Source: Streptomyces sp. NBC_01591 (lineage in GTDB: Bacteria; Actinomycetota; Actinomycetes; Streptomycetales; Streptomycetaceae). Taken from it: a stretch of 64,000 nt of DNA. Every line of letters starts with the position of its first letter. The first letter of the stretch is position 1. The notes under the pieces were generated by a model. That model was not told the DNA's origin, made no database searches, and saw only the letters and a program-made list of their open reading frames with translations. The stretch is from NCBI RefSeq assembly GCF_035918155.1, contig NZ_CP109327.1:992001-1056000 (forward strand). The letters are read 5' to 3'. Of this stretch, positions 1 to 9,221 are shown in pieces. Position numbers and translations under genes: made by a program.

Positions 1-129
1 GCTGGTGTCGCAGCCGACGGGAGTGCCGGTGAGGCCCAGATGGTCTCTGAGGTAGTGGACCAGCAGCAGTCGGGGCTCGACCTCGTCCTCGTACCGTGTG
101 CCGTCCACCGTCATCGAAATGCGGGTCAT
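1..129 (-). CDS. coxS: 2Fe-2S subunit of an aerobic CO-dehydrogenase-type oxidoreductase (partial, N-terminus only)
   Basis: Only the first 43 codons lie in the window; the gene continues past the left edge. The protein begins MTRISMTVDGTRYEDEVEPR and reaches GTPVGCDTS, which is the start of the first cysteine motif of plant-type ferredoxin domains in CoxS/XdhC-like small subunits. In this family the subunit carries two 2Fe-2S clusters and passes electrons from the molybdopterin subunit to the FAD subunit. The ATG at 127-129 gives the usual N-terminus. The medium and large subunits would be expected on the left side, outside the window. Family assignment is good; the substrate (CO or an aldehyde/heterocycle) cannot be told. 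Confidence 0.8.
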   Translation of the reverse strand, partial: MTRISMTVDGTRYEDEVEPRLLLVHYLRDHLGLTGTPVGCDTS

Positions 130-143
130 ATGTGCTCCCGGGC

Positions 144-443
144 TCAGGCCGTGGTGTCGTTCCACGCGTAGGGCGGGGCCACGGGGCCGCTCGCCGGTCC
201 GGCGCCGACGGTTTCGAGCTCTGCGTCGGCGGCCTTCATCAGCTGTGCGGCGACGTCCTTCATGGCACGGCTCGCCGCGAGTTCGTCGCCGATGACGGGT
301 ACGTCCACGTCCTGCGGGTTGCAACGGGCGACCCCGTGTCCGGTGAGCTGCGTGGAGCCGGTGTCCAGCACCGCCTCAGCCCTGGTCGTCCCGTCGTCCT
401 CGGTCAGACCGAGGCGGAGCCTCCACTCCAGCGTGCGGGTCAT
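144..443 (-). CDS. DUF1876 (dsRBD-fold-like) small protein
   Basis: A 99-residue soluble protein starting MTRTLEWRLRLGLTEDDGTT, with the conserved LTGHGVARCNPQDVDVP and IGDELAASRAMKDVAAQL blocks typical of actinobacterial DUF1876 proteins. The start was placed at the ATG at 441-443 because a perfect AGGAGG lies just upstream; a longer reading to 512 has no such site and begins with an arginine-rich stretch unlike the family. It lies 14 bp upstream of the coxS-like gene on the same strand, so the two may be co-transcribed. The biochemical role of the family is not known to me; homologues are often near stress or oxidoreductase genes. The call is firm, the function is open. Confidence 0.8.
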   Translation of the reverse strand: MTRTLEWRLRLGLTEDDGTTRAEAVLDTGSTQLTGHGVARCNPQDVDVPVIGDELAASRAMKDVAAQLMKAADAELETVGAGPASGPVAPPYAWNDTTA

Positions 444-710
444 CGCGCACCTCCTGCGACCGCGTCCGGTCGCGATGCGCCGCCTCGACGCGGTCCTGCC
501 ACCAGGATCCACCCGGCCGGGCGGGTTCGCGCGTTCCGGCTCGTCCTGCGGAGATCACACCGCCGAAATAAGATGCGGGGTGTCCAATTCCACCGAAGGC
601 GGGCGACGGCCGAACGTCGCACCGGGATCCGGTCCGCCGATACCCCGGACGGCCCCGCCGCGGCAGGCCCCGGGGTGCGCCGCGCAGACGACCGCAGTGC
701 GGAGCGGCCC

Positions 711-1541
711 ATGAACCGGCGTCGTCCTCCCCGTTCGGCGAGTGCCGAGGAGTTGCTCACCACGCTGCAACAGCTCACCTCCCGGGCGCGCCGCGAGGTG
801 GAGTTGCATCAGGCGCGGGTGGAACTGGCCGAGGTGCTGCAGCGCGAGATGCTCCCCCGGTCCCTGCCCGCCCGCCCGGGGCTCCAGACCGCTGCCCGGT
901 ACACACCGGCCCGCAGCGGTCTGGACATCGGCGGCGACTGGTACGACGGATTCGTGCTGCCGGACGGTGCGCTGGCCTTCGCCATCGGCGACGTACAGGG
1001 CCACGACGTCGAGGCCGCGGCATTCATGGGCCAGATCCGCATCGCCATGCGGGCGATCGCCGCCACCGCCACGGACCCCGGCGAGGTCGTGGGCCGGACC
1101 AACGACCTGCTGGTCTCGGTGGGCTCGGGCCTCTTCGCGACCTGTACGTTCATCCGCCTCGACCCGGAGTCCCGGGAGCTGCAGAGCGCCCGGGCCGGGC
1201 ATGTCGCCGCGGTGTGGGCCACGGCCGACGGGCGTTCCGGCGTGACCCGCGACGAGGGCGGGCTGCCACTGGGGATCCAGGCGGGTGAGCACTATCCGGT
1301 CACCCGGCGGCGACTGACGGCTCCGGGCGCCTTCGTCCTGGTCACGGACGGGGTGGTCGAGGGTCCCGCGTTCCCGATCGACCGGGGTCTGGACGCGGTG
1401 ACCCGGCTGGTGCGCGCACGGGTCGGCGCCGACGCCGGCGAGCTGGCCGACGCGGTGCTGCAGGCGGCGGAGCAGACCGGGCACCAGGACGACGCCGCCG
1501 TCCTCGTGGTGCGCCACGGGGCCGTCCCCGGCCGGTACTGA
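711..1541 (+). CDS. PP2C-family (SpoIIE/RsbU-type) serine phosphatase
   Basis: A 276-residue protein. Residues 1-45 form a charged, probably coiled helical region (EELLTTLQQLTSRARREVEL), followed by a SpoIIE/RsbU phosphatase domain. Metal-binding motifs are visible as DIGGDWYDGF, AIGDVQGHDVEAA, LVTDGVVEG and HQDDAAVLVV. Such enzymes dephosphorylate anti-sigma-factor antagonists in partner-switching cascades. There is no PAS, GAF or membrane sensor domain, so input must come from the short N-terminus or a partner. The start at 711 (MNRRRPP) is preferred with GGAGCG upstream; the open frame extends back to 96 only because the DNA is GC-rich and overlaps the opposite-strand DUF1876 gene. A short hairpin follows the stop. 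Confidence 0.85.
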   Translation: MNRRRPPRSASAEELLTTLQQLTSRARREVELHQARVELAEVLQREMLPRSLPARPGLQTAARYTPARSGLDIGGDWYDGFVLPDGALAFAIGDVQGHDVEAAAFMGQIRIAMRAIAATATDPGEVVGRTNDLLVSVGSGLFATCTFIRLDPESRELQSARAGHVAAVWATADGRSGVTRDEGGLPLGIQAGEHYPVTRRRLTAPGAFVLVTDGVVEGPAFPIDRGLDAVTRLVRARVGADAGELADAVLQAAEQTGHQDDAAVLVVRHGAVPGRY

Positions 1542-1546
1542 AATCC

Positions 1547-1562
1547 CGGCCCTTCCGGGCCG
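1547..1562 (+). terminator. Short GC hairpin after the PP2C gene
   Basis: Six-base-pair arms CGGCCC and GGGCCG with a TTCC loop, beginning 6 bp after the stop codon. There is no U-tract. It is a plausible but weak terminator. Confidence 0.4.
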
Positions 1563-1639
1563 AAGCGCCCGTCAGCGGCGGCGACCCGGACAGGACCTGA
1601 GCGTGTCAAACAGCCGCCACCCGTCCGGGGCGGTGTCTG

Positions 1640-2644
1640 ATGAGATGTGTGATCCGCAGCGAGAGAACCAGACGTACGGCCGTGGCCGTACTGCGTGTCC
1701 TGGCCGTCACCGCTGCCTACTACGCGGGCGGAGGACTCGGCCTCATCCGGGAGGTGTCCGTCCACGGCGCGGTCGTCACGCCGCTCTGGCCGCCGACGGG
1801 CATCGCGCTGGGCGCCCTGATCTACCTGGGCCTGAGTGCCTGGCCCGGTATCGCGCTGGGCTCCCTGCTCGTCGTGGCCACGCTCAGCGGCTCGGTGACG
1901 CCCTCCACCTTCGCCGTCGTGGCGGGCAACACCGTGGCCCCCGTCTGCGCGTATCTCATACTCCGCAGAGCCGGCTTCCGCAAGGAACTGGACCGGTTGC
2001 GCGACGGGGTCATGCTGGTCTTCCTCGGCGCGCTGGCCGGGATGGTCATCAGCGCGACCGTGGGCACGGGCATGCTGTTGCTGGACGGCAAACTGCCCGC
2101 GAGCGGGTTCTGGCCGGTCTGGGCGGCATGGTGGTCGGGAGACGCGATGGGGGTGCTCGTGGTCACTCCGCTGCTGCTCGTGCTGCGCAGGCTGCGGATG
2201 CCGCGGAGCGGTGACCGCTGGATCGAGGCGAGCGCGCTGCTGATCGTCTCCGTCACGGTCTCGCTGGTGGCCACCCGGAGCTCACTGGCGATGATGTACC
2301 TGGTGTTTCCGCTGCTGATCTGGGCGGCTCTGCGATTCCAGCTGGCGGGGAGCGCGCCCTGCGCGCTCCTGGTGTCGGTCCTGGCGGCGATCGCGGGAAC
2401 GCAGGGGGTGGGTCCGTTCGAGGGCCAGACCATCCTTCATGTGATGGTCAATCTCACCGTGCTCAACGGCTGCGTGGCCCTGACCGCGCTGCTGCTCGCG
2501 GCGGTGGTGACCGAGCAGAGCAATATCCGGCACAGGATCGAGCGCGCCTGCGAGGAACTGGCCGAAGTGGTGGATCATCTGGCGCCGGGAAGGGCGGCGG
2601 CCGCGTGGCGGTCCCGGTCCGAGGACGAACTCGAAGGCCGCTGA
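1640..2644 (+). CDS. MASE1-domain integral membrane protein
   Basis: A 334-residue membrane protein with about eight hydrophobic segments from residue 15 to 275 and a short cytoplasmic tail. The segment GAVVTPLWPPTGIALGALIY and the later SGFWPVWAAWWSGDAMGVLV block are the hallmark of MASE1, a predicted membrane sensory domain. Here it is not followed by a GGDEF, EAL or kinase domain; only a 40-residue charged tail remains (ERACEELAEVVDHLAPGRA). The protein may act as a stand-alone sensor or work with the PP2C phosphatase encoded 98 bp upstream on the same strand. The ligand is unknown. ATG at 1640 is used; the Shine-Dalgarno is weak. The family call is secure, the function is inferred. Confidence 0.8.
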   Translation: MRCVIRSERTRRTAVAVLRVLAVTAAYYAGGGLGLIREVSVHGAVVTPLWPPTGIALGALIYLGLSAWPGIALGSLLVVATLSGSVTPSTFAVVAGNTVAPVCAYLILRRAGFRKELDRLRDGVMLVFLGALAGMVISATVGTGMLLLDGKLPASGFWPVWAAWWSGDAMGVLVVTPLLLVLRRLRMPRSGDRWIEASALLIVSVTVSLVATRSSLAMMYLVFPLLIWAALRFQLAGSAPCALLVSVLAAIAGTQGVGPFEGQTILHVMVNLTVLNGCVALTALLLAAVVTEQSNIRHRIERACEELAEVVDHLAPGRAAAAWRSRSEDELEGR

Positions 2645-3053
2645 GCCCCACGCCTCCCCCTGCCACCACCGCCAGGGCCGACACACCACACCGAAACGAT
2701 CCGGCCAGCGGCCGTCACCATATGTCCCTCGCTCGTTTGTTGGCCGGGGAAGGTCTCCCGACAGCGCGTTGTCGCGGACGAACCTGGTGGACAGGCCGAG
2801 CAGTTGACCGGCGTACATGTCCGCACACAACCCGATTCAGGTGCATTCCAAATGCCAACACTTACCCACAGACCCAGAGATCCGGCGCGGAACGGGACGA
2901 GATCCGAGTCAGTGTGCATGTCTGAACTTCACGAGAACTCCAGCGAAATGGCATGTCTGTGGATATCGTGCACCGAGCGAGGGCGCATCCGTCAGTCCAT
3001 GAGATCGGCGGATGCGCCCTGTTTGTGACGATGCGACTGTGACTGGGGGGTTC
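2645..3053. other. Intergenic region before the exopolysaccharide cluster
   Basis: About 410 bp with no gene I can support. The part from 2820 to 2970 is less GC-rich than its surroundings and has poor codon periodicity in every frame, which suits a promoter or leader region. It ends in a strong inverted repeat (2981-3019) placed 35 bp before the start of the glycosylphosphotransferase gene. Short open frames here (for example 2804-3028 on the + strand) lack a Shine-Dalgarno and codon bias. Confidence 0.5.
2981..3019 (+). promoter_or_regulatory. 11-bp inverted repeat in the leader of the EPS cluster
   Basis: Arms GGGCGCATCCG (2981-2991) and CGGATGCGCCC (3009-3019) are perfectly complementary with a 17-nt loop, and a short TGTTTG run follows. 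The gene downstream starts at 3054. It could be an attenuator or leader hairpin of the exopolysaccharide genes, an operator, or a terminator for a transcript entering from the left. The sequence alone does not decide. Confidence 0.5.
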
Positions 3054-4601
3054 ATGGGGCATGTCGACCTACCCGATTCGGACAGAACAGGACCCGTGGG
3101 ACTGGCGGGGGCGCCACGTCCGCGCTCTGTCTCGAACCGGCCTCGCAGCAACCAACTCGACGAACTGTGGAGGGCGCCGACCGCGCCACGCGGACGATCC
3201 GAACCGGCCGTCGCGAAAAGAAGGACGGCCCGGTGCATACCGGTTGTCGTAGGCGCCGAGCTCCTCGGCCTCGGGGTTCCGGCATGGCTCGTACTGCGCG
3301 CCGGCGGGCAGTCCCGGACCGCGGTGGCCGCCGCCGTCGCGGCACTGGTGTGGTCCGGCCTGCGGGCCGTGCGCGGCCGGTACGCGGACCAGCTCCCGGG
3401 CGAACCGCCGGGGGTACTGAGTACGATCCGCGACTGGCTGCTGCTCATAGGCGTGCTCGCCGTGCTGCGCACCGCGACCGGCGGGTCGGTCGACCCGGCG
3501 ACGGCGATCGTGGGACTGCTGCCCGGCCTGTCGGCGGCCATCGCGGCGCAGGCCCTGCGGCGGCTGCCGTGGCCGGGGCGCCGGCCACGGGCGGTCCGGC
3601 GGGTGCTGGTGGTCGGCGAGGCTCCCGGAGTGGACCGCGCCGTCCGGTCGCTCGCGTCCCGTGCGGACCATCCGTACGCGGTCGTGGCCGCGGTCCCGGT
3701 GGGGACCACACCGCTGGAGTGCGGAGTTCCGGTGCCGGGCCGGCTCGCGCCGGCGCCGGCCGACGACGATGTGTCGACCGTGCTGGGCGGGGCCTTCGCC
3801 CAGGACGCGGACCTGGCGCTGGTGGTTCCCGGCCCCCAGCTCTCCGAGGAACGGCTCTGCCGGCTCTCCTGGGGGCTGCACGACAGCGGGCTCCCGCTGT
3901 CCGTGCTGTCGGAGCTCTCGGGCATCGCGGCCGCCCGGGTGCGGCCCACCGCCGCGGCCGGGCTCACACTGCTGCACATCGCGCCACCCCTGCGCCGGGG
4001 GCCGCAGCCGGCCCTGAAAGCCCTCGTGGACCGTGTCGGCGCCGCCCTCGGCCTGCTGGTCCTGACGCCCCTGCTGGTCCTGATCGGGGTGGCGGTGCGC
4101 CTCGGATCCGACGGGCCGGTGTTCCACCGCCAGATCCGCCACGGGCAGCACAACCGGCCATTCACGATGTGGAAGTTCCGCACCATGGTGGCCGACGCAG
4201 AGAACCACAAACAACGGCTCGTCGCCGCGAACGAGCTCGACGGCCCGATGTTCAAGATGCGCCGCGATCCCCGGGTGACCGGAATCGGCCGTCTGCTGCG
4301 CCGGACCTCCCTCGACGAGCTCCCGCAACTGCTCAATGTGCTCCGTGGCGACATGTCGCTGGTCGGTCCACGCCCTCCGCTGCCGGAGGAGGTGTCCCGC
4401 TACGACGAGCGCGAGCTCCGGCGCCTCGCGGTGAAGCCGGGGCTGACCGGGCTGTGGCAGGTCAGCGGCCGTTCGGACCTGTCCTGGCAGGAGACGGTCT
4501 CGCTCGATCTGTGGTACGTCGACAACTGGTCGGTGGCCACGGACATGGGGCTCATGGCCCGTACGCTGCGCGCCGTCACCGACGGCCGCGGGGCGTACTG
4601 A
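3054..4601 (+). CDS. Polyprenyl glycosylphosphotransferase (initiating sugar-1-phosphate transferase)
   Basis: A 515-residue membrane enzyme that transfers a sugar-1-phosphate from an NDP-sugar to undecaprenyl phosphate, the first step of repeat-unit assembly. Residues 60-160 carry four hydrophobic segments, followed by a degenerate CoA-binding-like middle domain (RRVLVVGEAPGVDRAV). The C-terminal bacterial sugar transferase domain has a membrane re-entrant helix (LGLLVLTPLLVLIGVAVRLG), GPVFHRQIRHG, FTMWKFRTM, RTSLDELPQLLNVLRGDMSL, VGPRPPLPEE and KPGLTGLWQVSGRS. The start at 3054 (MGHVDLPD) has a run of seven G's just upstream; the open frame reaches back to 3012 through the leader hairpin. 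It heads the exopolysaccharide cluster. The sugar cannot be read from sequence, though the nearby GDP-fucose genes show one later residue. Confidence 0.9.
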   Translation: MGHVDLPDSDRTGPVGLAGAPRPRSVSNRPRSNQLDELWRAPTAPRGRSEPAVAKRRTARCIPVVVGAELLGLGVPAWLVLRAGGQSRTAVAAAVAALVWSGLRAVRGRYADQLPGEPPGVLSTIRDWLLLIGVLAVLRTATGGSVDPATAIVGLLPGLSAAIAAQALRRLPWPGRRPRAVRRVLVVGEAPGVDRAVRSLASRADHPYAVVAAVPVGTTPLECGVPVPGRLAPAPADDDVSTVLGGAFAQDADLALVVPGPQLSEERLCRLSWGLHDSGLPLSVLSELSGIAAARVRPTAAAGLTLLHIAPPLRRGPQPALKALVDRVGAALGLLVLTPLLVLIGVAVRLGSDGPVFHRQIRHGQHNRPFTMWKFRTMVADAENHKQRLVAANELDGPMFKMRRDPRVTGIGRLLRRTSLDELPQLLNVLRGDMSLVGPRPPLPEEVSRYDERELRRLAVKPGLTGLWQVSGRSDLSWQETVSLDLWYVDNWSVATDMGLMARTLRAVTDGRGAY

Positions 4602-4715
4602 GAGCGGCGGCCGTCGATGCGAGGAGGGCGAAGTCTCCGGCCGTGCACGGACGGTCGGCCTGGCGGCCGTCGCGCCGTGCCGGCCGGCCCGTCCAGGACG
4701 GCCCGCGGGGCCCGC

Positions 4716-5699
4716 TCAGACCTGTGCGGTCTGCCGTTCCAGCCACCATGCGTAGGTCTGGGCGATCCCGTCACGCAGCGCGATCCGCGGCGCGAAGCCG
4801 AGAGCGGTGAGCCGGGAGACGTCGAGCAGCTTACGCGGGGTGCCGTCGGGCTTCGCCCTGTCCCATTCGACGACCCCCTGAAATTCCGTCACATCTTGTA
4901 TAATGCCAGCGAGTTCACGGATCGTCAGGTCCGTGCCGCAACCGATGTTGACCGGTTCGTCGCCGTCGTATCGCTCCAGCAGCAGGAGGCACGCGGCGGC
5001 CAGGTCGTCGACGTGCAGGAATTCCCGGCGCGGGCTGCCGGAGCCCCAGAGTGTGACCGCGGACGAGCCGTCCCGGCGCGCCTCGTGGAAGCGGCGGATC
5101 AGCGCGGGCAGTACGTGCGAGGTCTCCAGGTCGAAGTTGTCGCCCGGGCCGTAGAGGTTGGTGGGCATGGCGCTGATGTACGAGGCGCCGTACTGCCGAC
5201 GGTACGACCGGGTCTGCACGATTCCGGCGATCTTGGCCAGCGCGTACGCCTCGTTGGTCGGCTCCAACGGGCCGGTGAGCAGGGCACTTTCGGGGATCGG
5301 CTGCGGGGCGAGCCTGGGGTAGATGCAGGACGAGCCGAGGAAGAGCAAGCGCTCGACCCCGGCCGCGTGCGCCCCGGCGACGACGCTCAGCTGGATGCGC
5401 AGATTGTCCTCCAGGAACTGCACCGGGTACGTGTTGTTGGCCATGATCCCGCCGACCTTGGCGGCGGCGAGCACCACGGCGTCGGGACGGACCTTGCGGA
5501 GAAACGCCTCGGTCCGCGCGGCGTTGCGCAGATCGAGGTGGCCGCGGTCGCGGGTGATCACTTCGTGCCCCTCGGCGGTGAGGCGGCGCACCACCGCCGA
5601 GCCGACCAGGCCGCGGTGGCCCGCGACGAAGATGCGGGCACCGGATCGTAGAAGGGGGCGGACGGATTCCTGGGAAGGACCGGGGAGATCAGTCGTCAT
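4716..5699 (-). CDS. fcl: GDP-L-fucose synthase (GDP-4-keto-6-deoxymannose epimerase/reductase)
   Basis: A 327-residue extended short-chain dehydrogenase. It has the NADP-binding [14 protein letters not shown] motif near residue 27, the [15 protein letters not shown] segment typical of Fcl/WcaG, and the catalytic Tyr-xxx-Lys in [11 protein letters not shown]. The enzyme epimerises and reduces GDP-4-keto-6-deoxy-D-mannose to GDP-L-fucose and works directly after Gmd, which is encoded divergently 129 bp away. The N-terminus carries about 20 extra residues before the fold; ATG at 5697-5699 is the only good start. A short stretch around 4879-4915 (residues GIIQDVTEF) uses codons such as ATT, ATA and CAA that are rare in this window. 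It lies convergent with the glycosylphosphotransferase gene. The colanic-acid-type pathway assignment is confident. Confidence 0.9.
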   Translation of the reverse strand: MTTDLPGPSQESVRPLLRSGARIFVAGHRGLVGSAVVRRLTAEGHEVITRDRGHLDLRNAARTEAFLRKVRPDAVVLAAAKVGGIMANNTYPVQFLEDNLRIQLSVVAGAHAAGVERLLFLGSSCIYPRLAPQPIPESALLTGPLEPTNEAYALAKIAGIVQTRSYRRQYGASYISAMPTNLYGPGDNFDLETSHVLPALIRRFHEARRDGSSAVTLWGSGSPRREFLHVDDLAAACLLLLERYDGDEPVNIGCGTDLTIRELAGIIQDVTEFQGVVEWDRAKPDGTPRKLLDVSRLTALGFAPRIALRDGIAQTYAWWLERQTAQV

Positions 5700-5827
5700 G
5701 TCCGGATGATGCCAGCACCCCGCAGCCGGCGGCGATGTTTTGCCGCAGAACGCTCAATTCCGATATTTCGGCGGGAAGTATTCGGTGCGGAACAACAGCC
5801 ACCGAGGTGACCAGAGAAGGGGGAGTC

Positions 5828-6841
5828 GTGGCGAAGACCGCGCTCATCACCGGCGTGACCGGACAGGACGGTTCGTACCTGTCCGAGCTGCTGCTCGACA
5901 AGGGGTACACGGTCCATGGGCTGATACGCCGCTCGTCGAGCTTCAACACCGAGCGCATCGACCACATCTACCAGGGGCCGGAGGAGGAGAACCGCTCGTT
6001 CGTCCTGCACCATGCCGACCTGGCCGACGGTGTCGCGCTGGTGAATCTGCTGCGTGACATCCGGCCGGACGAGGTCTACAACCTGGGCGCGCAGTCGCAC
6101 GTCCGCGTCTCGTTCGACGCCCCGCTGTACACGGGTGACATCACCGGTCTCGGCACCATCCGGCTGCTGGAGGCGGTCCGCGCGAGCGGGATCGACACCC
6201 GTGTCTACCAGGCGTCGTCGTCCGAGATGTTCGGCGCCACCCCGCCGCCGCAGAACGAGGGGACCCCGTTCCATCCGCGGAGCCCGTACAGCGTCGCCAA
6301 GGTCTACTCGTACTGGGCCACCGTCAACTACCGTGAGGCGTACGGGATGTTCGCGGTCAACGGGATCCTCTTCAACCATGAGTCCCCGCGCCGCGGCGAG
6401 ACCTTCGTGACCCGGAAGATCACTCGCGGGGTGGCCAGGATCAAGGCGGGCCTGCAGACCCATCTCCATCTGGGCAACCTCGATGCGGTACGCGACTGGG
6501 GCTACGCCCCCGAGTACGTCGACGCGATGTGGCGGATGCTCCAGTGCGACGCCCCGGACGACTATGTGGTGGCCACCGGCGAGGGTGTCAGTGTCCGGCA
6601 GTTCCTGGAGTACGCCTTCGCGCACGCGGGCCTGGACTGGCGCGAGCATGTCCGCTACGACGCCAAGTACGAACGCCCCAGCGAGGTCGATGCCTTGATC
6701 GGGGACGCCACCAAGGCCGAGGAGAAACTCGGCTGGAAACCGGTCGTGAGGTCGCAGGAGCTTGCCCGGATCATGGTCGAGGCGGACATCCGCCAGCTCT
6801 CCGACCAACTCGCCGGAGCGGCCGTGCGGGTGGACCGATGA
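5828..6841 (+). CDS. gmd: GDP-mannose 4,6-dehydratase
   Basis: A 337-residue extended SDR that converts GDP-D-mannose to GDP-4-keto-6-deoxy-D-mannose. It has [10 protein letters not shown] at residues 9-18, [50 protein letters not shown] (catalytic Tyr/Lys) and [16 protein letters not shown], all diagnostic of Gmd. The start is the GTG at 5828, preceded by GAAGGGGG; the open frame reaches back to 5735 but that extension has no family counterpart and runs through the fcl promoter. It is transcribed away from fcl and toward the secreted LamG-domain gene. Together with fcl it supplies GDP-L-fucose (or a 4-keto precursor) for the polysaccharide. Length and motifs match the family fully. Confidence 0.93.
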   Translation: MAKTALITGVTGQDGSYLSELLLDKGYTVHGLIRRSSSFNTERIDHIYQGPEEENRSFVLHHADLADGVALVNLLRDIRPDEVYNLGAQSHVRVSFDAPLYTGDITGLGTIRLLEAVRASGIDTRVYQASSSEMFGATPPPQNEGTPFHPRSPYSVAKVYSYWATVNYREAYGMFAVNGILFNHESPRRGETFVTRKITRGVARIKAGLQTHLHLGNLDAVRDWGYAPEYVDAMWRMLQCDAPDDYVVATGEGVSVRQFLEYAFAHAGLDWREHVRYDAKYERPSEVDALIGDATKAEEKLGWKPVVRSQELARIMVEADIRQLSDQLAGAAVRVDR

Positions 6842-6959
6842 GGCCTCCCGGGACCGACGCGACAGCCGGCTCCACCGTGTTGCCGGTGGAGCCGGGCGCA
6901 ACCGCAGGGGCCGGAGCAGTTCGCTCGGCCCACCGACTCGACCTCACCTTCGGAGCTGA

Positions 6960-9221
6960 ATGATGAACGGAACCACGGGGCGCAGACCCGCCGGGCGCGG
7001 CCGGGTGCGTGCCACTGCCGCCGCGCTCTGCCTGCTCGCCGGAGCGCTGACCGCCGCCGCGTCCGGGGGCTCCCCGGCCGAGGCCCTCACCCCGCCGGTC
7101 TCCCTGACCGCGGACGACCTCACCACCTGGCAGACCAACGGCATCGTCTGGTCGATGGCCGGGTCGGACGCCGGTGTCGTCTACACCGGCGGCACCTTCT
7201 CCACCGTCCGGCCGCCGGACGCGGCGCCCGGCACCTCGGAACGGCCCGCGGTGAACTTCGCCGCCTTCGACGCCGCGACCGGTGCGCCGACCGGCTGCAG
7301 CCTGTCGTTCACACTCTCGTCCGGCACGGCGACCGTACGGGCTCTGGCACTTTCGCCGGACCAGAAGACCCTTTACGTGGGAGGGCAGTTCGGCTCGGTG
7401 AGCGGCGTCGGGGTGAGCAACATCGCCGCGATCGACACCGCGAGCTGCACCCCGCGCCGGGACTTCAAGGTCTCGGTCTCCGCGACGGTGCGGGCCCTCG
7501 CCGTCACCGCCGACACCGTGTACCTGGGCGGTGACTTCAACACGGTGGCCGGACAGACCAGGAACAAGTTCGCCGCGGTCACCACGGGCGCCGCCCTGAA
7601 GCCGTGGAAGGCCGATGCGGACGAGATCGGCCGGGCCGTCGAGCTGACGCCCGACCGCAAGCACGTGCTGCTCGGCGGCAACTTCTTCAAGGTCAACGGC
7701 ACCACGTCGCACGCGCTGGCGGTCGTGGACGCCACGACCGGGGCCGTGGCCAAGAGCTACCCGGCCGGGTTCATTCCCAACACCTCCACGGTGCAGGACC
7801 TGACCACGGACGCCACCGGCTTCTACACCGCCAACGAGGGCACCGGGGGCGGTGTCTTCGACGGCCGGATCGCGCTGGACCTGAGCAACTTCGAGCAGCG
7901 CTGGCGGGACACCTGCCTCGGCGCCACCCAGGCCGTCCTGGTGCACAACGGCGTGCTGTACAGCGGGAGTCACGCCCATGACTGCGCCAGCATGGGCGAG
8001 TTCCCCAACCAGCCGCGCAAGCATCTGCTGGCCCAGTCCGTCAACGATCCGAAGCTGCTCCCCTGGTTCCCGGACACCAACGACGGGATCGGGGAGCCGG
8101 TGGGGCCGCGGGTGATGGCCCGGGCCGACAAGGGCGGGCATCACTATCTGTGGGTCGGCGGCGAGTTCACCACCGTCAACGGCTCCGCCCAGCAGGGCCT
8201 GACCCGGTTCGCAGACGGCCCCGACACCGGGGCCCCGTGGGTGCCCAACGTCACCCTGTCCACGCTCACCCCGGGGAAGGTGGTGGTCGACTGGCAGACC
8301 AGCTTCGACACCGACGACGGGGAACTCACCTACCGGATCTACAAGGACGGCGCGAGCACCCCGGTGCACACCACAACGGGCCACTCGCTGTTCTGGGACC
8401 GGCCGCAGCTGAGCTGGACCGACACGGACGTGGCGCCGGGCGAGACCCACTCGTACCGGATCAGCGCGAGCGACGGCACCAACACCAGCGCCAAGTCGGC
8501 CGCCGTGTCCGCCACCGTGACATCCGCGGCCGAGAAGTATCCCGCCAAGGTGCTCGCGGACGGCGCTTCGCTCTATTGGCGGTACGACGAGACCGCCTCG
8601 ACCCTCGCGGGCGACAGCAGCGGCGGGCGGAACAACGGGTTCGTGCGCAGCTCCCCCACCCGGCGGGTGACCCCGGCCGCTGTCGCGGGCCCCTCGACCG
8701 CGATCGGCTTCAACGGATCGAACCAGTACGTGTACAGCAACAAGCGCCATCCGCAGCCGTCCAGGTTCTCGGTGGAGACCTGGATCAGGACGACGACCAC
8801 CAAGGGAGGGAAGATCATCGGCTTCGGCAGTCTGACCATGCAGAACAGCACCCAGTACGACAAGCATGTGTACATGCGCGACGACGGCCGGCTGGTCTTC
8901 GGGGTGAAGAGCGGCAGTGCCCGGACCATCACCACACCCACCGCCTACAACAACGGCGCCTGGCACCACGTGGTCGCCACGCAGGGCCCCGGCGGCATGG
9001 CACTGTACGTCGACGGGAAGCTCCGCGCCTCCAACGCCCTGTACACCGGCAACGAGAAGTACGACGGCTACTGGCGGGTGGGCGGGGACAACCTGAACGG
9101 CTGGCCGACCAAGCCGACGAGCAATTTCTTCGCCGGGCAGATCGACGAGACCGCCGTCTATCCGACCGCGCTGAGCAGCTCGCAGGTCAGTGCCCACTAC
9201 GCACTGAGGACAGCTGGATGA
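6960..9221 (+). CDS. Secreted multidomain protein: beta-propeller-like N-half, fibronectin type III and LamG/concanavalin-like C-domain
   Basis: A 753-residue exported protein. A Sec signal peptide spans about residues 1-43 (arginine-rich start, LCLLAGALTAAAS core). Residues 60-430 contain repeats of the type VVYTGGTFSTV, TLYVGGQFGSV, TVYLGGDFNTV, HVLLGGNFFKV and YLWVGGEFTTV, spaced as in a beta-propeller. Residues 435-520 fit a fibronectin type III module (VVDWQTSFDTDDGELTYRIY, THSYRISASDGTN), and 540-750 a LamG/laminin-G-like jelly roll (FSVETWIRT, WHHVVATQGPGGMALYVDGK). No catalytic motif was recognised. It sits inside the exopolysaccharide cluster and overlaps the lipoprotein gene by ATGA, so it may bind, anchor or organise the polymer outside the cell. 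Two adjacent ATGs (6960, 6963) are possible starts. Confidence 0.85.
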   Translation: MMNGTTGRRPAGRGRVRATAAALCLLAGALTAAASGGSPAEALTPPVSLTADDLTTWQTNGIVWSMAGSDAGVVYTGGTFSTVRPPDAAPGTSERPAVNFAAFDAATGAPTGCSLSFTLSSGTATVRALALSPDQKTLYVGGQFGSVSGVGVSNIAAIDTASCTPRRDFKVSVSATVRALAVTADTVYLGGDFNTVAGQTRNKFAAVTTGAALKPWKADADEIGRAVELTPDRKHVLLGGNFFKVNGTTSHALAVVDATTGAVAKSYPAGFIPNTSTVQDLTTDATGFYTANEGTGGGVFDGRIALDLSNFEQRWRDTCLGATQAVLVHNGVLYSGSHAHDCASMGEFPNQPRKHLLAQSVNDPKLLPWFPDTNDGIGEPVGPRVMARADKGGHHYLWVGGEFTTVNGSAQQGLTRFADGPDTGAPWVPNVTLSTLTPGKVVVDWQTSFDTDDGELTYRIYKDGASTPVHTTTGHSLFWDRPQLSWTDTDVAPGETHSYRISASDGTNTSAKSAAVSATVTSAAEKYPAKVLADGASLYWRYDETASTLAGDSSGGRNNGFVRSSPTRRVTPAAVAGPSTAIGFNGSNQYVYSNKRHPQPSRFSVETWIRTTTTKGGKIIGFGSLTMQNSTQYDKHVYMRDDGRLVFGVKSGSARTITTPTAYNNGAWHHVVATQGPGGMALYVDGKLRASNALYTGNEKYDGYWRVGGDNLNGWPTKPTSNFFAGQIDETAVYPTALSSSQVSAHYALRTAG

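Noticed and set aside
96..710. Long upstream extension of the PP2C reading frame
   Set aside because: It overlaps the opposite-strand coxS-like and DUF1876 genes, lacks family similarity and has no Shine-Dalgarno; the family start is at 711.
2717..2830. Minus-strand fragment resembling a protein C-terminus (YAGQLLGLSTRFVRD)
   Set aside because: Only a short part has good codon bias, and the frame continues antisense into the MASE1 gene; not enough to call a gene or relic.
2804..3028. Small ORF before the EPS cluster
   Set aside because: No Shine-Dalgarno, no codon bias, and it runs through the leader hairpin.
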